Under the pieces are notes generated by a model, which worked only from the letters and a program-made list of their open reading frames with translations, was not told the origin of the DNA and did not search any database. Shown here in pieces: positions 16,566-26,487 of a stretch of DNA of 64,000 bases. Source of the DNA: Bacteroidia bacterium (lineage in GTDB: Bacteria; Bacteroidota; Bacteroidia; B-17B0; Aurantibacillaceae). Position numbers and translations under genes: made by a program. The stretch is taken from positions 62,001 through 126,000 of the forward strand of contig JAEUTO010000009.1 in NCBI GenBank assembly GCA_016787785.1, given 5' to 3'. Every line of letters starts with the position of its first letter. The stretch's first letter is position 1.

Positions 16566-19500
16566 ATTAAAAAACCTATTACATATCTCTGTTTATTTCT
16601 AGCCCTTTCTTTAGCAGGCATTGCTCAGCAGTATAACTTTCATAATTATTCGGTAAAAGATGGTGTTGCACAATCGCAGGTTTATTCTTTGCTGCAGGAT
16701 TCGCGCGGTTATTTATGGATGGGAACACAGGGCGGCGGAATTACTTCTTTTGATGGTATTAATTTTAAAACCTATACTGTAAAAGATGGATTGATCAATA
16801 ATTATATCTCATGTATTAAAGAGGATGTAAAACATAATTTGTGGATAGGCACCATGAATGGTGTTTGTATGTATAATGGACTGGAATTTAAAAAGTATAA
16901 ATTGGTTGGCGATTCGGCGCAGGTAAGCATAAAAGCAATTGATTTTGATAGTAAAGGAAGAAAGTGGCTGGCTACAAATGTGGGTGTTCTTTTTTTGGAT
17001 GAAACGGGAATAACCAATGTATCGGAGTTACTAAAAGACAAAAGAACTGTTATCACTTCTATCTTAGTTGATAAAAATGATAATGTTTGGTATGGCAACG
17101 CAGAGGGCCTTTATAGAATAACCGGAAGCAATAATGTATTTGAAAAAATAAAGTTTGATAAGTCGAACGGCTTTACAAATAATTCTATTCCCTTTATTAA
17201 ACAAGATGCAAAAGGAAATTTATGGATAGGAACTTATGGGGATGGCGTTTATGTTTATGATGGAAACAAGTTTTTTAGGATAGATCTTAATCTTGAATTG
17301 TACAAACAAACTATTTTAGATTGTTATTTTGATAAGCGCGACAATGTTTGGTTGGCAACATTAAATCACGGTGTGGCGCAATACAATACTGTTTCAAAGA
17401 GTTTTTCGTGGATCACAGAAAATGAAGGCCTAAGTAATAATCACGTAAGGAGTATTATCCAGGACAAAAGCGGGAACTATTGGTTTGGCACTTCCGGTGG
17501 CGGCGTTTGCAATTATTTTGGGAAGCAATTTACAGTGTACGATAAAACGGCCGGCTTAGGAGGTAATTTTATTTACAGTATTTTCCGCGATAGCAAACAA
17601 CGGTTATGGGTTGGTACATCAGATAAGGGTGTAACGGTATTTGACAGTTCGCGTTTTACCGGTTATAATGCAGCAAAGGGTTTCGCAGATGTAAAGGTAA
17701 AAGCCATAAATGAAGACAACAACGGAAATATTTACTTTGGAACAGATGGGCAAGGCGTTTTTGTAACAAATGATGGATTTACGTTTAGAGCAATTGACGA
17801 ATTAAATAAAAAATATATTCGTGCCATTGTCAAAGATAAGAACGGAGATCTTTGGATAGCGACGGCCGGCGCGGGTTTATATAAACTGATCCTAAAAGGT
17901 TCGCCGTTGTTGGTAAATTTTGCAGTTAAAGAAGGGTTGCTTCATCCACGATTAACTGCTTTACATTACGACAAGCAAGGCAGGCTTTGGTACGCTACCG
18001 AAAATAATGGCATCGGTTTTATTGAGAATGATAAGATCAAAAAACCTGTTTTTGCGGGAAAAGAAAATTTTCCTGCAAGCTCTATTCGCTGCTTTGCAGA
18101 AGATGAAAATGGTTATTTGTGGGCAGGAACCGGTGGCGATGGATTACTTTGTTTTCCTTTGTATCAGGGCGATCTTAAATTAAAAAGATACGACCACAAC
18201 AATGGTTTAACCTCCTCCAATATTTATTTATTAAGTTGCGATAAGAACAATAATTTATTTGTTGGCACCGAAACAGGACTCGATCATATTTTTTTGGATA
18301 ATGAAAGAAAACCAAAAGAAATAAAACATTATGGTAAAGGCGAAGGTTTTACTGGCATTGAAACCTGCCAGAACTCTGTGTTTAGCGATGCTAACGGAGC
18401 AATTTGGTTTGGTACCATTAACGGACTCACAAAATACGATCCATCAAATTTGGTGAAGAACCAGAACGAACCTGTTACAACAATTACAGACGTAAAGTTA
18501 TTTAATACCACTATTTCGAAAACAGAATATAAAAATTTTATGGGCGACTGGAATACAATTTCTGATCTTCAGTTACCCTATGATCAAAATAATTTAAGTT
18601 TTGATTTTTCCGGAATTAATTTTAGTAATCCAGATGCTGTTAAGTACCAATGGAAACTGCAAGGCTCTGATAAAGAATGGTCGCCGGTAACGGCACAAAG
18701 GAATATTAACTATTCAAACCTTGGCGCTGGCGATTATACCTTTATGGTTAAAGCCTGTAATGAAGATGGTGTTTGGAACAAGCAACCTGTAACGTTTAAA
18801 TTTCATATTTCTCCACCATTTTGGAAACGCTGGTGGTTTATTACTATTATTCTTTTGGCCGCCTCTGGAATCGTATTAGCTGTATTCAGATGGCGTGTTA
18901 ATACTATTCAAGCAAAAGCCGATGAATCGCAAAAAAAATTACTGCTTGAGAAAGAAGTTGTGGAGTTGGAACAAAAAGCGTTGCGTTTGCAAATGAATCC
19001 GCATTTTATTTTTAACGCTTTAAATTCTATCCAATCTCAAATTGGAACTGATAACGAAGAGGCGGCGCGTTATTATCTTGCCAAGTTCTCACGCCTGATG
19101 CGCCAGATCCTTGATAACTCACGCAATGCAAGTATTACGCTGGAAGAAGAAGTGAATACGTTGGAAAACTATTTACTGATAGAGAAATTTTGTAACGGCG
19201 ATAGGTTTGATTATAAAATTACGGTGGATGAGAGTCTTGAAAAAGATTATGTCAAAATTCCACCCATGTTGTTGCAACCTTTTATTGAGAATGCTATTAA
19301 ACATGGTTTAAAATATATTGATGGCAAAAAAGGTTTTATAGAAGTAAACTTTAGTGAAACGAATAATATTTTAGTGTGTTCAGTAACCGATAACGGTATT
19401 GGAAGAGCCAAGGCGGAAGAATTAAATAAAATAAGTAAGGAAACCTATCACAAGTCTACAGCTTTGATTGTTACGCAAGAAAGATTGGATCTTTTAAAAG

Positions 19501-19598
19501 AAGATTCTGAAATCAAGTCGCTTGAGATCATTGATCTTTACGATGAACAGAATAATGCTACCGGAACGAAAGTAATTGTCAGGATACCTCTAACATAA
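16566..19598 (+). CDS. Two-component sensor with ligand-binding propeller and LytS-type kinase domain
   Basis: About 1010 residues. Two seven-bladed propellers of Reg_prop repeats (motifs like DSRGYLWMGTQGGGI and DKSGNYWFGTSGGG) fill 40-640, followed by a Y_Y_Y domain (about 650-745), a transmembrane helix (WWFITIILLAASGIVLAVF), a His-kinase region (LQMNPHFIFNALNSIQSQI) and an HATPase_c domain (IENAIKHGL). The start is odd. The signal peptide KKPITYLCLFLALSLAGIAQ is in frame, but no ATG, GTG or TTG precedes it before the stop at 16542; ATT at 16566 is the best in-frame codon. A TTG at 16549 reads MKFHFLLK in another frame and would join by a -1 shift on A-AAA-AAC at 16569-16575. It pairs with the LytTR regulator 199 bp downstream. 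Confidence 0.85.
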   Translation: MKKPITYLCLFLALSLAGIAQQYNFHNYSVKDGVAQSQVYSLLQDSRGYLWMGTQGGGITSFDGINFKTYTVKDGLINNYISCIKEDVKHNLWIGTMNGVCMYNGLEFKKYKLVGDSAQVSIKAIDFDSKGRKWLATNVGVLFLDETGITNVSELLKDKRTVITSILVDKNDNVWYGNAEGLYRITGSNNVFEKIKFDKSNGFTNNSIPFIKQDAKGNLWIGTYGDGVYVYDGNKFFRIDLNLELYKQTILDCYFDKRDNVWLATLNHGVAQYNTVSKSFSWITENEGLSNNHVRSIIQDKSGNYWFGTSGGGVCNYFGKQFTVYDKTAGLGGNFIYSIFRDSKQRLWVGTSDKGVTVFDSSRFTGYNAAKGFADVKVKAINEDNNGNIYFGTDGQGVFVTNDGFTFRAIDELNKKYIRAIVKDKNGDLWIATAGAGLYKLILKGSPLLVNFAVKEGLLHPRLTALHYDKQGRLWYATENNGIGFIENDKIKKPVFAGKENFPASSIRCFAEDENGYLWAGTGGDGLLCFPLYQGDLKLKRYDHNNGLTSSNIYLLSCDKNNNLFVGTETGLDHIFLDNERKPKEIKHYGKGEGFTGIETCQNSVFSDANGAIWFGTINGLTKYDPSNLVKNQNEPVTTITDVKLFNTTISKTEYKNFMGDWNTISDLQLPYDQNNLSFDFSGINFSNPDAVKYQWKLQGSDKEWSPVTAQRNINYSNLGAGDYTFMVKACNEDGVWNKQPVTFKFHISPPFWKRWWFITIILLAASGIVLAVFRWRVNTIQAKADESQKKLLLEKEVVELEQKALRLQMNPHFIFNALNSIQSQIGTDNEEAARYYLAKFSRLMRQILDNSRNASITLEEEVNTLENYLLIEKFCNGDRFDYKITVDESLEKDYVKIPPMLLQPFIENAIKHGLKYIDGKKGFIEVNFSETNNILVCSVTDNGIGRAKAEELNKISKETYHKSTALIVTQERLDLLKEDSEIKSLEIIDLYDEQNNATGTKVIVRIPLT

Positions 19599-19613
19599 AA
19601 ATATTAAAATTAA

Positions 19614-19751
19614 ACCACATAGACACATAATTAAAACGATAGGGTTAATGCCTAAAAGTATACATAGTTGCTTCGTCAACGACGAAGCAAAGCCTATGTT
19701 TCTCTTATGCATCAATCGTTGAATTTATGACTTTCTATGTTTCTATGTGGT
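19614..19751. repeat. 138-bp imperfect fold-back element
   Basis: The outer arms ACCACATAGA (from 19614) and TCTATGTGGT (to 19751) are inverted copies, with further pairing around ACGAT and ATCGT. Inside, CATAGTTGCTTCGTC and GACGAAGCAAAGCCTATG form a second strong stem centred near 19680. The repeated ATAGAAACATAG-type sequence is common in Bacteroidota intergenic regions. It could be a terminator for the sensor kinase, a MITE-like remnant or both. It fills the gap between the kinase and its regulator. Confidence 0.6.
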
Positions 19752-19797
19752 AAGTTTTTTTAGTTTAATTCGGCGCATTTTTCTAAATTAGCATTCA

Positions 19798-20541
19798 ATG
19801 ATAAAAGCAATAATAATAGACGATATTGAGCAGGCCCGCGTAACGCTGAAAAAAGATTTGCAGGTATATGCAAAGGATATAGAAATAATTGGTGAGGCAA
19901 ATGGAGTAGTAGAAGGTGCAAAATTGCTTAAGACAACAAAACCGGATATTTTGTTTCTTGATATTCAAATGCAGGATGGCAGTGGCTTTGATCTTTTAGA
20001 TATTTTAAAAGAAATAAATTTTAAGATCATTTTTATTACCGCTTCGGACGCTCATGCAATTAAGGCTTTTCGCTATGCTGCTATTGATTATCTTTTAAAA
20101 CCGGTTGACCCTGATGAACTGGTGGCTGCTTTAAAAAAATACAGAGCGCAACAACTTAATGAGAACGAAAAATACCAACTACTGAATGATTCTTTAAAGA
20201 ACCATGCCAGGCCCCATGAACGTTTAGCTTTACATACACAGGATAAAATTCATATTGTAAACATTAATGATATCATTCGTTGCGAAAGTAATGTGAACTA
20301 TACAGAATTTTATTTTAGCAATTCAAAAAAGTTATTGGTTACAAAAACACTTAAGGATTTTGAGGATCTTTTGTGCGACCAGAGCTTTTACCGCGTGCAT
20401 CAATCTCATCTGGTAAATACCAAATACATTAAAGAATTTGTAAAAACAGACGGTGGTTATTTAATGATGAACGATGGTTGCTCTGTTCCGGTTTCCACGC
20501 GCAAACGTCCGGAAGTAATGAAAATGCTGGAAGAATTGTAA
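19798..20541 (+). CDS. LytTR-family response regulator
   Basis: 247 residues. The receiver domain (1-120) has DD at 8-9, phospho-Asp in ILFLDIQMQDG near 56, ITAS and LLKPVD. The C-terminal LytTR domain (about 140-245) contains DIIRCESNVNYTEFYF and FYRVHQSHLVNTKYI. The preceding propeller kinase is the likely partner despite the 199-bp gap with its fold-back element. The regulator probably has its own promoter or is expressed by read-through. Target genes are not evident. Confidence 0.88.
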   Translation: MIKAIIIDDIEQARVTLKKDLQVYAKDIEIIGEANGVVEGAKLLKTTKPDILFLDIQMQDGSGFDLLDILKEINFKIIFITASDAHAIKAFRYAAIDYLLKPVDPDELVAALKKYRAQQLNENEKYQLLNDSLKNHARPHERLALHTQDKIHIVNINDIIRCESNVNYTEFYFSNSKKLLVTKTLKDFEDLLCDQSFYRVHQSHLVNTKYIKEFVKTDGGYLMMNDGCSVPVSTRKRPEVMKMLEEL

Positions 20542-20550
20542 AATAAAAAT

Positions 20551-20578
20551 GCAGGCGGGAAAACTATAACCCGCCCGC
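20551..20578. terminator. GC-rich hairpin between convergent genes
   Basis: GCAGGCGGG (20551-20559) and CCCGCCCGC (20570-20578) pair with one mismatch. On the minus strand it is followed by ATTTTTATTTT, and on the plus strand by a later T-run near 20588. It serves the regulator ending at 20541 and the small gene ending at 20593. Confidence 0.8.
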
Positions 20579-20592
20579 AGAACAACTCTTTT

Positions 20593-20739
20593 TTACTTTT
20601 TACCTTTAGAAGCCAAGTTATTTGAGTTTTGCTGATTGGATTTGTTATCCTGTGCAGCCTTGTGTGCCTGGTTATTTGGATTCTTTACATTAGAACGTTG
20701 ATCGTTTCCTTTGTTTGATCCGTTATTTTGTTTGCTCAT
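20593..20739 (-). CDS. 48-residue Asn/Gln/Lys-rich hydrophilic protein
   Basis: MSKQNNGSNKGNDQRSN opens a 48-residue, strongly hydrophilic and probably disordered protein (about a third Asn or Gln) ending NNLASKGKK. It is preceded by AGGAGGTG at 20746-20753, a perfect Shine-Dalgarno sequence six bases from the ATG, which is exceptional because most Bacteroidota genes lack one. It starts 33 bases after the alpha-2-macroglobulin gene on the same strand and is followed by a terminator, so it is probably the last gene of that transcript, translated much more efficiently. Function is unknown. Confidence 0.75.
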   Translation of the reverse strand: MSKQNNGSNKGNDQRSNVKNPNNQAHKAAQDNKSNQQNSNNLASKGKK

Positions 20740-20745
20740 TTTTTA

Positions 20746-20753
20746 CACCTCCT
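20746..20753 (-). promoter_or_regulatory. Perfect Shine-Dalgarno sequence
   Basis: On the minus strand the bases read AGGAGGTG, then six bases (TAAAAA) and ATG at 20739. This fixes the start of the 48-residue gene. The other starts examined in this window have A-rich leaders instead. Confidence 0.8.
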
Positions 20754-20771
20754 TTCTTCATTTTTTAAATT

Positions 20772-23700
20772 TTATTTTGCAGCTACAACGCCTGCATCTT
20801 TTACTACTTCTACCCAACGGCCGGGTACTTTAGCGTTTATCATATTATCGTACATGGCCTCGCTATAAACGGTTGGTAAATAAAATTTGCCCAGGTAAGT
20901 TGCGTTTAAGTGTATCACAAATGTTTTGTGCGTATTCTCTGCCAACTCATAATAACTATAAACTCTGTCGTCTCTTATATCCTGGTAACGTGCGGGGTTA
21001 GTTGTAGCGGTTTCATCCATGCGGCTGTTATGGATCTCCCATCCACTAGGAAAGATCTGGTTTAGAGCCATCTCTTTTAAAAATCCTTTTGTGCCCGGAT
21101 TTGAAATACTTACTTCGGCTACAAATTCTGTTCCCTGCACTAATTTATCAGGTTGAATTTCTTTTCCTTTCATGTCTTTGTACTTCACTTCCATTTTTAG
21201 GTCTTTAGCTGAGGCCGTTTTATCACCGATCAAAGGAACGCCTTCTATAATTACTTTTGCGAACAATGTACTTTTACCTGTATTTTTTAAAGAGACAATT
21301 CCTTTTTGCGCAAGATCTGCGTCTGAATATTTTACCTGGTAAAGCGATTTTTTAGAACTGTTATTTTTTTCTTCACGATTTAAAGTATAAGAGAAACTCA
21401 TCTCGCCATTATTTTCTTTTACACCTGTGTATTCGCACATAGCTAATAAACTGTAAGCAGTTTCCTGCGTGCTCATCCATGTTTGCGAGCTTAAATTTTT
21501 AGCAATTTGTTTTGCTAATGGGCCGGCCTTTGTTTTTTCGTGTAATAAACTTAATGTTTCTAAGATCATCGCTTCATCACGTGTGTGTGATCCGTAACTG
21601 TATGATAGTTCTTTATAATTGGGAACCGTGGTAGCTAAACCTTCAATCAATTTTGTTGCAACCTCTGTTTGACCTACCAATTTGTAAGCTGCGGCTAATC
21701 TCCATTTTGCGGTAGAAGAAAGGTTTTTTTCTTCACGTAAACGGTTCATCGCGCCCATTTCTGCATTATTGCTTAACGCCAGAACAAATAAACGATAGGC
21801 CTGTATTACTTCATTGGTTTCGTTGCCATGAGGGTGCGTGTACATGCCATTGTTGCTTGCCCAGTTACGCGCTTGTTGTTGTTGGTATTTTACCCACTTT
21901 GTTTTTAAATTGGCGGGTAAACTATAACCTTGCTTCTCCGCTTCAATTAAAAAGTGGCCTGCATAATTACTTCCCCATTCGCTGTCATAGCCCTCACCCG
22001 GCCAGTATGAAAAGCCACCATTTGCAGTTTGAAATAATTGCAAACGTTTTAAGCCTGCTTTAATATTATTACTCACTTTTAATTTTTGAGATTCTTTCAT
22101 GTCCATTAAATTCATTACAAACAATTGCGGAAATACTGATGATGTTGTTTGCTCGATACAACCATGAGGGTATTGAATTAAATAATCTAAACGTTTTTCT
22201 AATCCCATTGATGGAATACTAGAGAACTCAATCGTTGCTTTATTTGTACCTGCAATACCTTTAAAATTAATTTCAGTATCCCATTCTTTGCCGGGTTCTA
22301 AAACCATTTCAGTTCCTTCTGTTACTTTCGGATTTGGTGTCCGTACATCCAACTCAATTTCTTGCACAGCTTTTTCTTTTCCACTGGTGGCAGTAATTTT
22401 TACTTTAGCGATTCCAATTTTTTGCGCTACATTCAATTTAAAATTGATGACTTCATCACCAACCTGAGTAAAATGCATTGTTTGTTGTTTAGCTCCATCT
22501 AATTCCAGAAAATCATTTACTTCAACTTCTATTTTTACATCTTTAACATGTTTTTCCATTGCAAAAATATCTACAGGTAAATACACATTTTCACCCGGAC
22601 CTAACACGCGTGGTAAAGTTGCTAAGATCATTAAAGGTTTTCTTACTGCAACGGCTTTTTCAGCATTACCGTATGAACCTTCATTTTCAGCTACCACCAT
22701 TACTCTTACTGAGCCAACATAATTTGGAATTTCAACTGTATGATTTTTTTCCTGGCCTGCTTCTAAAGTAAAGGGGCCCATGAATTTTACCATCGGTTTA
22801 AAACGGTTTGCCTTAACACCTTTTCCTGCATTAGCGTCACCATCACCACCCACACTTAAAAGTTTTTCTAATTTTCCAGCGTAAGCACCAATAACGGCAT
22901 CGTACATATCCCAGGTTTTTACACCTAACGCCTCGCGGGCATAAAACGTATTCCAGGGTTGAGGCGTTTTAAAACGGGTAAGGTCTAATAATCCTTCATC
23001 CACCATAGCTAATGTGTAAGTCATTTTTCTACCTTTTTTTTCTTTTACTTTTATGTTCGTAAAAGATTCCGGTTTTATTACATCAAGCATTTTTATTTCG
23101 GGTTCTAAATGTGTTAAAGGTTCATCCACTAAGATTGGCACAACACCATACATACGAATTGGCAGATCGTTCTTTGTATTAGCGTGTGGTTGAATTAATG
23201 TTACGTGAACGTATGCATTTGGCGACATATCGGCTGTTGCTGCAAATTCGTGAACGGTTTCTCCTTTTTTGGTGGCGATCCAGAATTTTTTCACCACCTT
23301 ACTTCCTGTTTCAATACTTACCAGAGCAATACCTTCTGCCGGTGAGGGAAAAGATAATTTCACATTTTCACCAGATACATATTTGTCTTTATCACAGGCA
23401 AAATTAAGCATGTTGGCATTTTCGTTATTGCTACGGTTAGCGCGACTCCAATAAGGCCAATCAATAGTTACAACTTTTCCGGTTTGATGACCGCCTTTTA
23501 GATCTGTAACCGTAATTAAATAGCGGCCATATTCAGGATATTGCACATGAAATTTAAATGACCCTTTACCTTCAGTTGTTTTTATAAGTGTATCTTTTAA
23601 AACAATTGTTCCTGCACGCGAAATATATTGTGCTAATTCATCTTCTCCCTTTTCGTACCACCAACGCCATTGCACTTTATATATTTTTACCTGCAGATTA

Positions 23701-26444
23701 CTTGTTGTAACGGGTATGCCTTTATTATTTACAGTTACCACATCAAAATTATAATTGCTACCGGTTTGTAAAGTGTTATCAAAACTCTTTGTTTCGGGGC
23801 TATGTAAACCTACATAAGTTTTATAAGGCGAGTAGGAAATAGAGTAGCGGTCAATACTAAAATCGCCACCTTCTTCAAATACTTTGGAAATGTAGGTAGC
23901 GCGTAACATACCCGGAGCGGTTTGTCCAACATTAATGTAAGTATTGAGAGCAGCTTCGCCTTTTTCATTTAAATTGCCGTCAAATATTGCTTCGGCTTCC
24001 GAATAATAATTTCTTATAGGTGAATCGAATTCATAAGACTTGTATTTCTCGAAAGTAGTTTTTGTTTGGTTAACGCTGACATTTACTAAAGCGTGTAAAT
24101 TTTTAGCAACGGCACCATGTAACCATCTTACGGATAATTTGGCGATGCTGTCGCTTTCTTTGTCGAAATAGATCTTTAAACGATTTGGTTTTACAGTCTC
24201 AATTTTAAAATTCTCTGAAAATATACGATTACCTACTTTAGCAATAGCAGTGTAGTTACCTGTTAAAGCTTCCGTGCCTGTTGAAGTACGAAAATCGTAA
24301 AGGCCATTTAAATTTTTTGTTTTAGTTGTTTGATAAACAATTGTTCCGTTAGGATCTTGCAATTCAAATTTAACCGGGTGATTTGCAGGTAAACGTTTTT
24401 CTTTATCTTCCATAATAAAGTTAATGTAAAGCGAATCGCCTGGACGCCAGACGCCACGCTCGCCATAAATAAAACCTTTAATACCTTTTTGAACGATCTC
24501 ACCCTCTACGTCAAATTTGCTAAGCGAATTTGCATAACCATCTAATAATTTTAAATAGCCACGTTGTTTACCTGATCTGGCTAACATTAAAAATGGTTTA
24601 CGTTTAAGAGGTAGATCTAACATGCCGTTTGCATCGCTTGTACCTTGTGCAATTAATTGTTTTGTATAATCATAATATTCAATGGTAGCATTCGCAATTG
24701 GTTTTGCTGTTATCATATTACTTACAAAGGCGTGCGACATTTTATTATCGTCCAGTTTGTATATCAAGCCAATATCTGAAGCTAAAATATTTCTGCTTAC
24801 TGCTTTTCCATAATAATAATTACTGTTGCAGGGCGAATAATCTTCGTTGTAATAGCTCCAGTTATCATAACCGCCGTCAAAACTGTACCTGTATGCGTCA
24901 TTGTCGTTCCAGTTATCTTTTTCTTCTGTTGTTGCAACATCAGTGGGTTGTTCGTCATTCTCATTTTCTCCTTCTCCTTCGCTTTCCTCATTAACGCCTT
25001 CACAATCACAAACAGCGTATTTTTTGGAATATTTTATACTTACCCTGTAAATTGCACCGGGATCGGGTGTAATTAATTTTCCAAGATCAATAACGTGTTT
25101 GTTCCACTGCTTTAAATTTGTTTTTTTATTATAATCCAATTTAATTGTTTTTTCGGCAACAACTTTTCCAACGCGTGTTAAACCATCCTGGCCATCTAAA
25201 TTATTTGATTGAAGGAACTGGTGAACGTTATTCTCAAAAATTTTAATTACACGAACATCTACAGCTTTTAAACTAATGGCTTCAAAAGGAAAGATCAATC
25301 CGTTTGAATTGGGTAAAATGCTACCATTACCTTTAATACGCACCAAAGGTTTTGGTTCTTCAAAGGTTAAACTTTTCGTAAAAGCTGTATTCATTTTATA
25401 GCCTTTAAAATTTTTAATACCCGTTGTTACGGTAATCAACTTCTCACCAATAACGCGATTAGGCAAAAAGATCCTCACCACATTGTTTTCAATAGCGTAG
25501 GTAAGATTGTCTACGCCTTGTATATTGATAATACCTTTTAAATTTTGGTTATAATCAATCGGATCGCTAAAACTTAGTTCAACGGATTGATCTTCGTTAT
25601 CAACCACGCGTGCATCGGAGATTGAAAAATCACCAAGAGCGGGGATCTTTATTTCCTGGCTGCCGTTACTGATGGCTTTTATTTCTTCACCTTTCCAATT
25701 TACTATAAGATTTCCAGCTTTTGCTTTTCGCTCAATGCTATCTACGTAAAAATAAAATTCATTGTTGTTATAACTGTAGTTGATCTTTACAGGCATAGCT
25801 TTTCCATTCTGCGTTACACTTAAAACTTTTCTTATCGATGCTGTATCTTCATAATCTGAAGTTGTAATTTTGCCTGTTAGTTTTTGCCATTCTATATTGT
25901 AATCATCATAGCTGCGTAACCCATCAATAGTTACAAATATGTTTTGAGGGAAGGTAGATAGCTGAAAATTAAAATGCTCTAAGCCATCTTCTACTTTAGC
26001 AACCTCTTTTAATTTAAAATCAACATTGTAAAATTGATTAGCTGGTAGAATTTCTGAAGGAATGAACTCTATTACTTTATCACTTATCCAAACGGCTCTT
26101 CCTTCTATTTTTGGTTCAAAGGTAAAAGCGTCCTTTAATAAATTTGAATCAGGTAGTTGCAATGATCTTAAAAGTGCCGCCGAATCCTGTGCAATTGACG
26201 TGGTTGAAATACTCATTTTATTAACCGTACCGGCAGTTATCGTTTTATTTTCATTCATCCCGTGTGAAAGCTCAATTCGGATCGTAGATTTTCGCGAAAC
26301 CATTCCGGAAGTATAGCCAGAGATGTATTTTCCGAATGCCGGGTTAATGGTATTGATCTTAGGCCTTGTTTGGAAACAAGCAGTGAATAAAACTGTGCAT
26401 ATTACCGTGGTAACTGTTGCAAATAAAAAGAGTTTGGTTTTCAT
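20772..26444 (-). CDS. yfhM: Bacterial alpha-2-macroglobulin family lipoprotein
   Basis: 1890 residues. The N-terminus is a lipoprotein signal with lipobox LFTAC (Cys near 23). A string of macroglobulin-like beta domains includes an MG2 domain (GFIYGERGVWRPGDSLYINF) and the ANYVGSVRVMVVA-like A2M region. The thioester motif GCIEQ, near residue 1440, is intact. An alpha-toroid thioester domain (LFQTANGGFSYWPG, near 1480) and a receptor-like C-terminus follow. The protein should trap attacking proteases in the periplasm through the thioester and protect the cell when peptidoglycan is breached. Its usual partner is PBP1C, present at 14070-16454. A Glu/Asn/Asp-rich acidic loop occurs near residues 480-500. 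Confidence 0.92.
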   Translation of the reverse strand: MKTKLFLFATVTTVICTVLFTACFQTRPKINTINPAFGKYISGYTSGMVSRKSTIRIELSHGMNENKTITAGTVNKMSISTTSIAQDSAALLRSLQLPDSNLLKDAFTFEPKIEGRAVWISDKVIEFIPSEILPANQFYNVDFKLKEVAKVEDGLEHFNFQLSTFPQNIFVTIDGLRSYDDYNIEWQKLTGKITTSDYEDTASIRKVLSVTQNGKAMPVKINYSYNNNEFYFYVDSIERKAKAGNLIVNWKGEEIKAISNGSQEIKIPALGDFSISDARVVDNEDQSVELSFSDPIDYNQNLKGIINIQGVDNLTYAIENNVVRIFLPNRVIGEKLITVTTGIKNFKGYKMNTAFTKSLTFEEPKPLVRIKGNGSILPNSNGLIFPFEAISLKAVDVRVIKIFENNVHQFLQSNNLDGQDGLTRVGKVVAEKTIKLDYNKKTNLKQWNKHVIDLGKLITPDPGAIYRVSIKYSKKYAVCDCEGVNEESEGEGENENDEQPTDVATTEEKDNWNDNDAYRYSFDGGYDNWSYYNEDYSPCNSNYYYGKAVSRNILASDIGLIYKLDDNKMSHAFVSNMITAKPIANATIEYYDYTKQLIAQGTSDANGMLDLPLKRKPFLMLARSGKQRGYLKLLDGYANSLSKFDVEGEIVQKGIKGFIYGERGVWRPGDSLYINFIMEDKEKRLPANHPVKFELQDPNGTIVYQTTKTKNLNGLYDFRTSTGTEALTGNYTAIAKVGNRIFSENFKIETVKPNRLKIYFDKESDSIAKLSVRWLHGAVAKNLHALVNVSVNQTKTTFEKYKSYEFDSPIRNYYSEAEAIFDGNLNEKGEAALNTYINVGQTAPGMLRATYISKVFEEGGDFSIDRYSISYSPYKTYVGLHSPETKSFDNTLQTGSNYNFDVVTVNNKGIPVTTSNLQVKIYKVQWRWWYEKGEDELAQYISRAGTIVLKDTLIKTTEGKGSFKFHVQYPEYGRYLITVTDLKGGHQTGKVVTIDWPYWSRANRSNNENANMLNFACDKDKYVSGENVKLSFPSPAEGIALVSIETGSKVVKKFWIATKKGETVHEFAATADMSPNAYVHVTLIQPHANTKNDLPIRMYGVVPILVDEPLTHLEPEIKMLDVIKPESFTNIKVKEKKGRKMTYTLAMVDEGLLDLTRFKTPQPWNTFYAREALGVKTWDMYDAVIGAYAGKLEKLLSVGGDGDANAGKGVKANRFKPMVKFMGPFTLEAGQEKNHTVEIPNYVGSVRVMVVAENEGSYGNAEKAVAVRKPLMILATLPRVLGPGENVYLPVDIFAMEKHVKDVKIEVEVNDFLELDGAKQQTMHFTQVGDEVINFKLNVAQKIGIAKVKITATSGKEKAVQEIELDVRTPNPKVTEGTEMVLEPGKEWDTEINFKGIAGTNKATIEFSSIPSMGLEKRLDYLIQYPHGCIEQTTSSVFPQLFVMNLMDMKESQKLKVSNNIKAGLKRLQLFQTANGGFSYWPGEGYDSEWGSNYAGHFLIEAEKQGYSLPANLKTKWVKYQQQQARNWASNNGMYTHPHGNETNEVIQAYRLFVLALSNNAEMGAMNRLREEKNLSSTAKWRLAAAYKLVGQTEVATKLIEGLATTVPNYKELSYSYGSHTRDEAMILETLSLLHEKTKAGPLAKQIAKNLSSQTWMSTQETAYSLLAMCEYTGVKENNGEMSFSYTLNREEKNNSSKKSLYQVKYSDADLAQKGIVSLKNTGKSTLFAKVIIEGVPLIGDKTASAKDLKMEVKYKDMKGKEIQPDKLVQGTEFVAEVSISNPGTKGFLKEMALNQIFPSGWEIHNSRMDETATTNPARYQDIRDDRVYSYYELAENTHKTFVIHLNATYLGKFYLPTVYSEAMYDNMINAKVPGRWVEVVKDAGVVAAK

Positions 26445-26487
26445 TGATTTTTAATTTATACCTCAAAGGTGGGCTGATTAAAAACCA

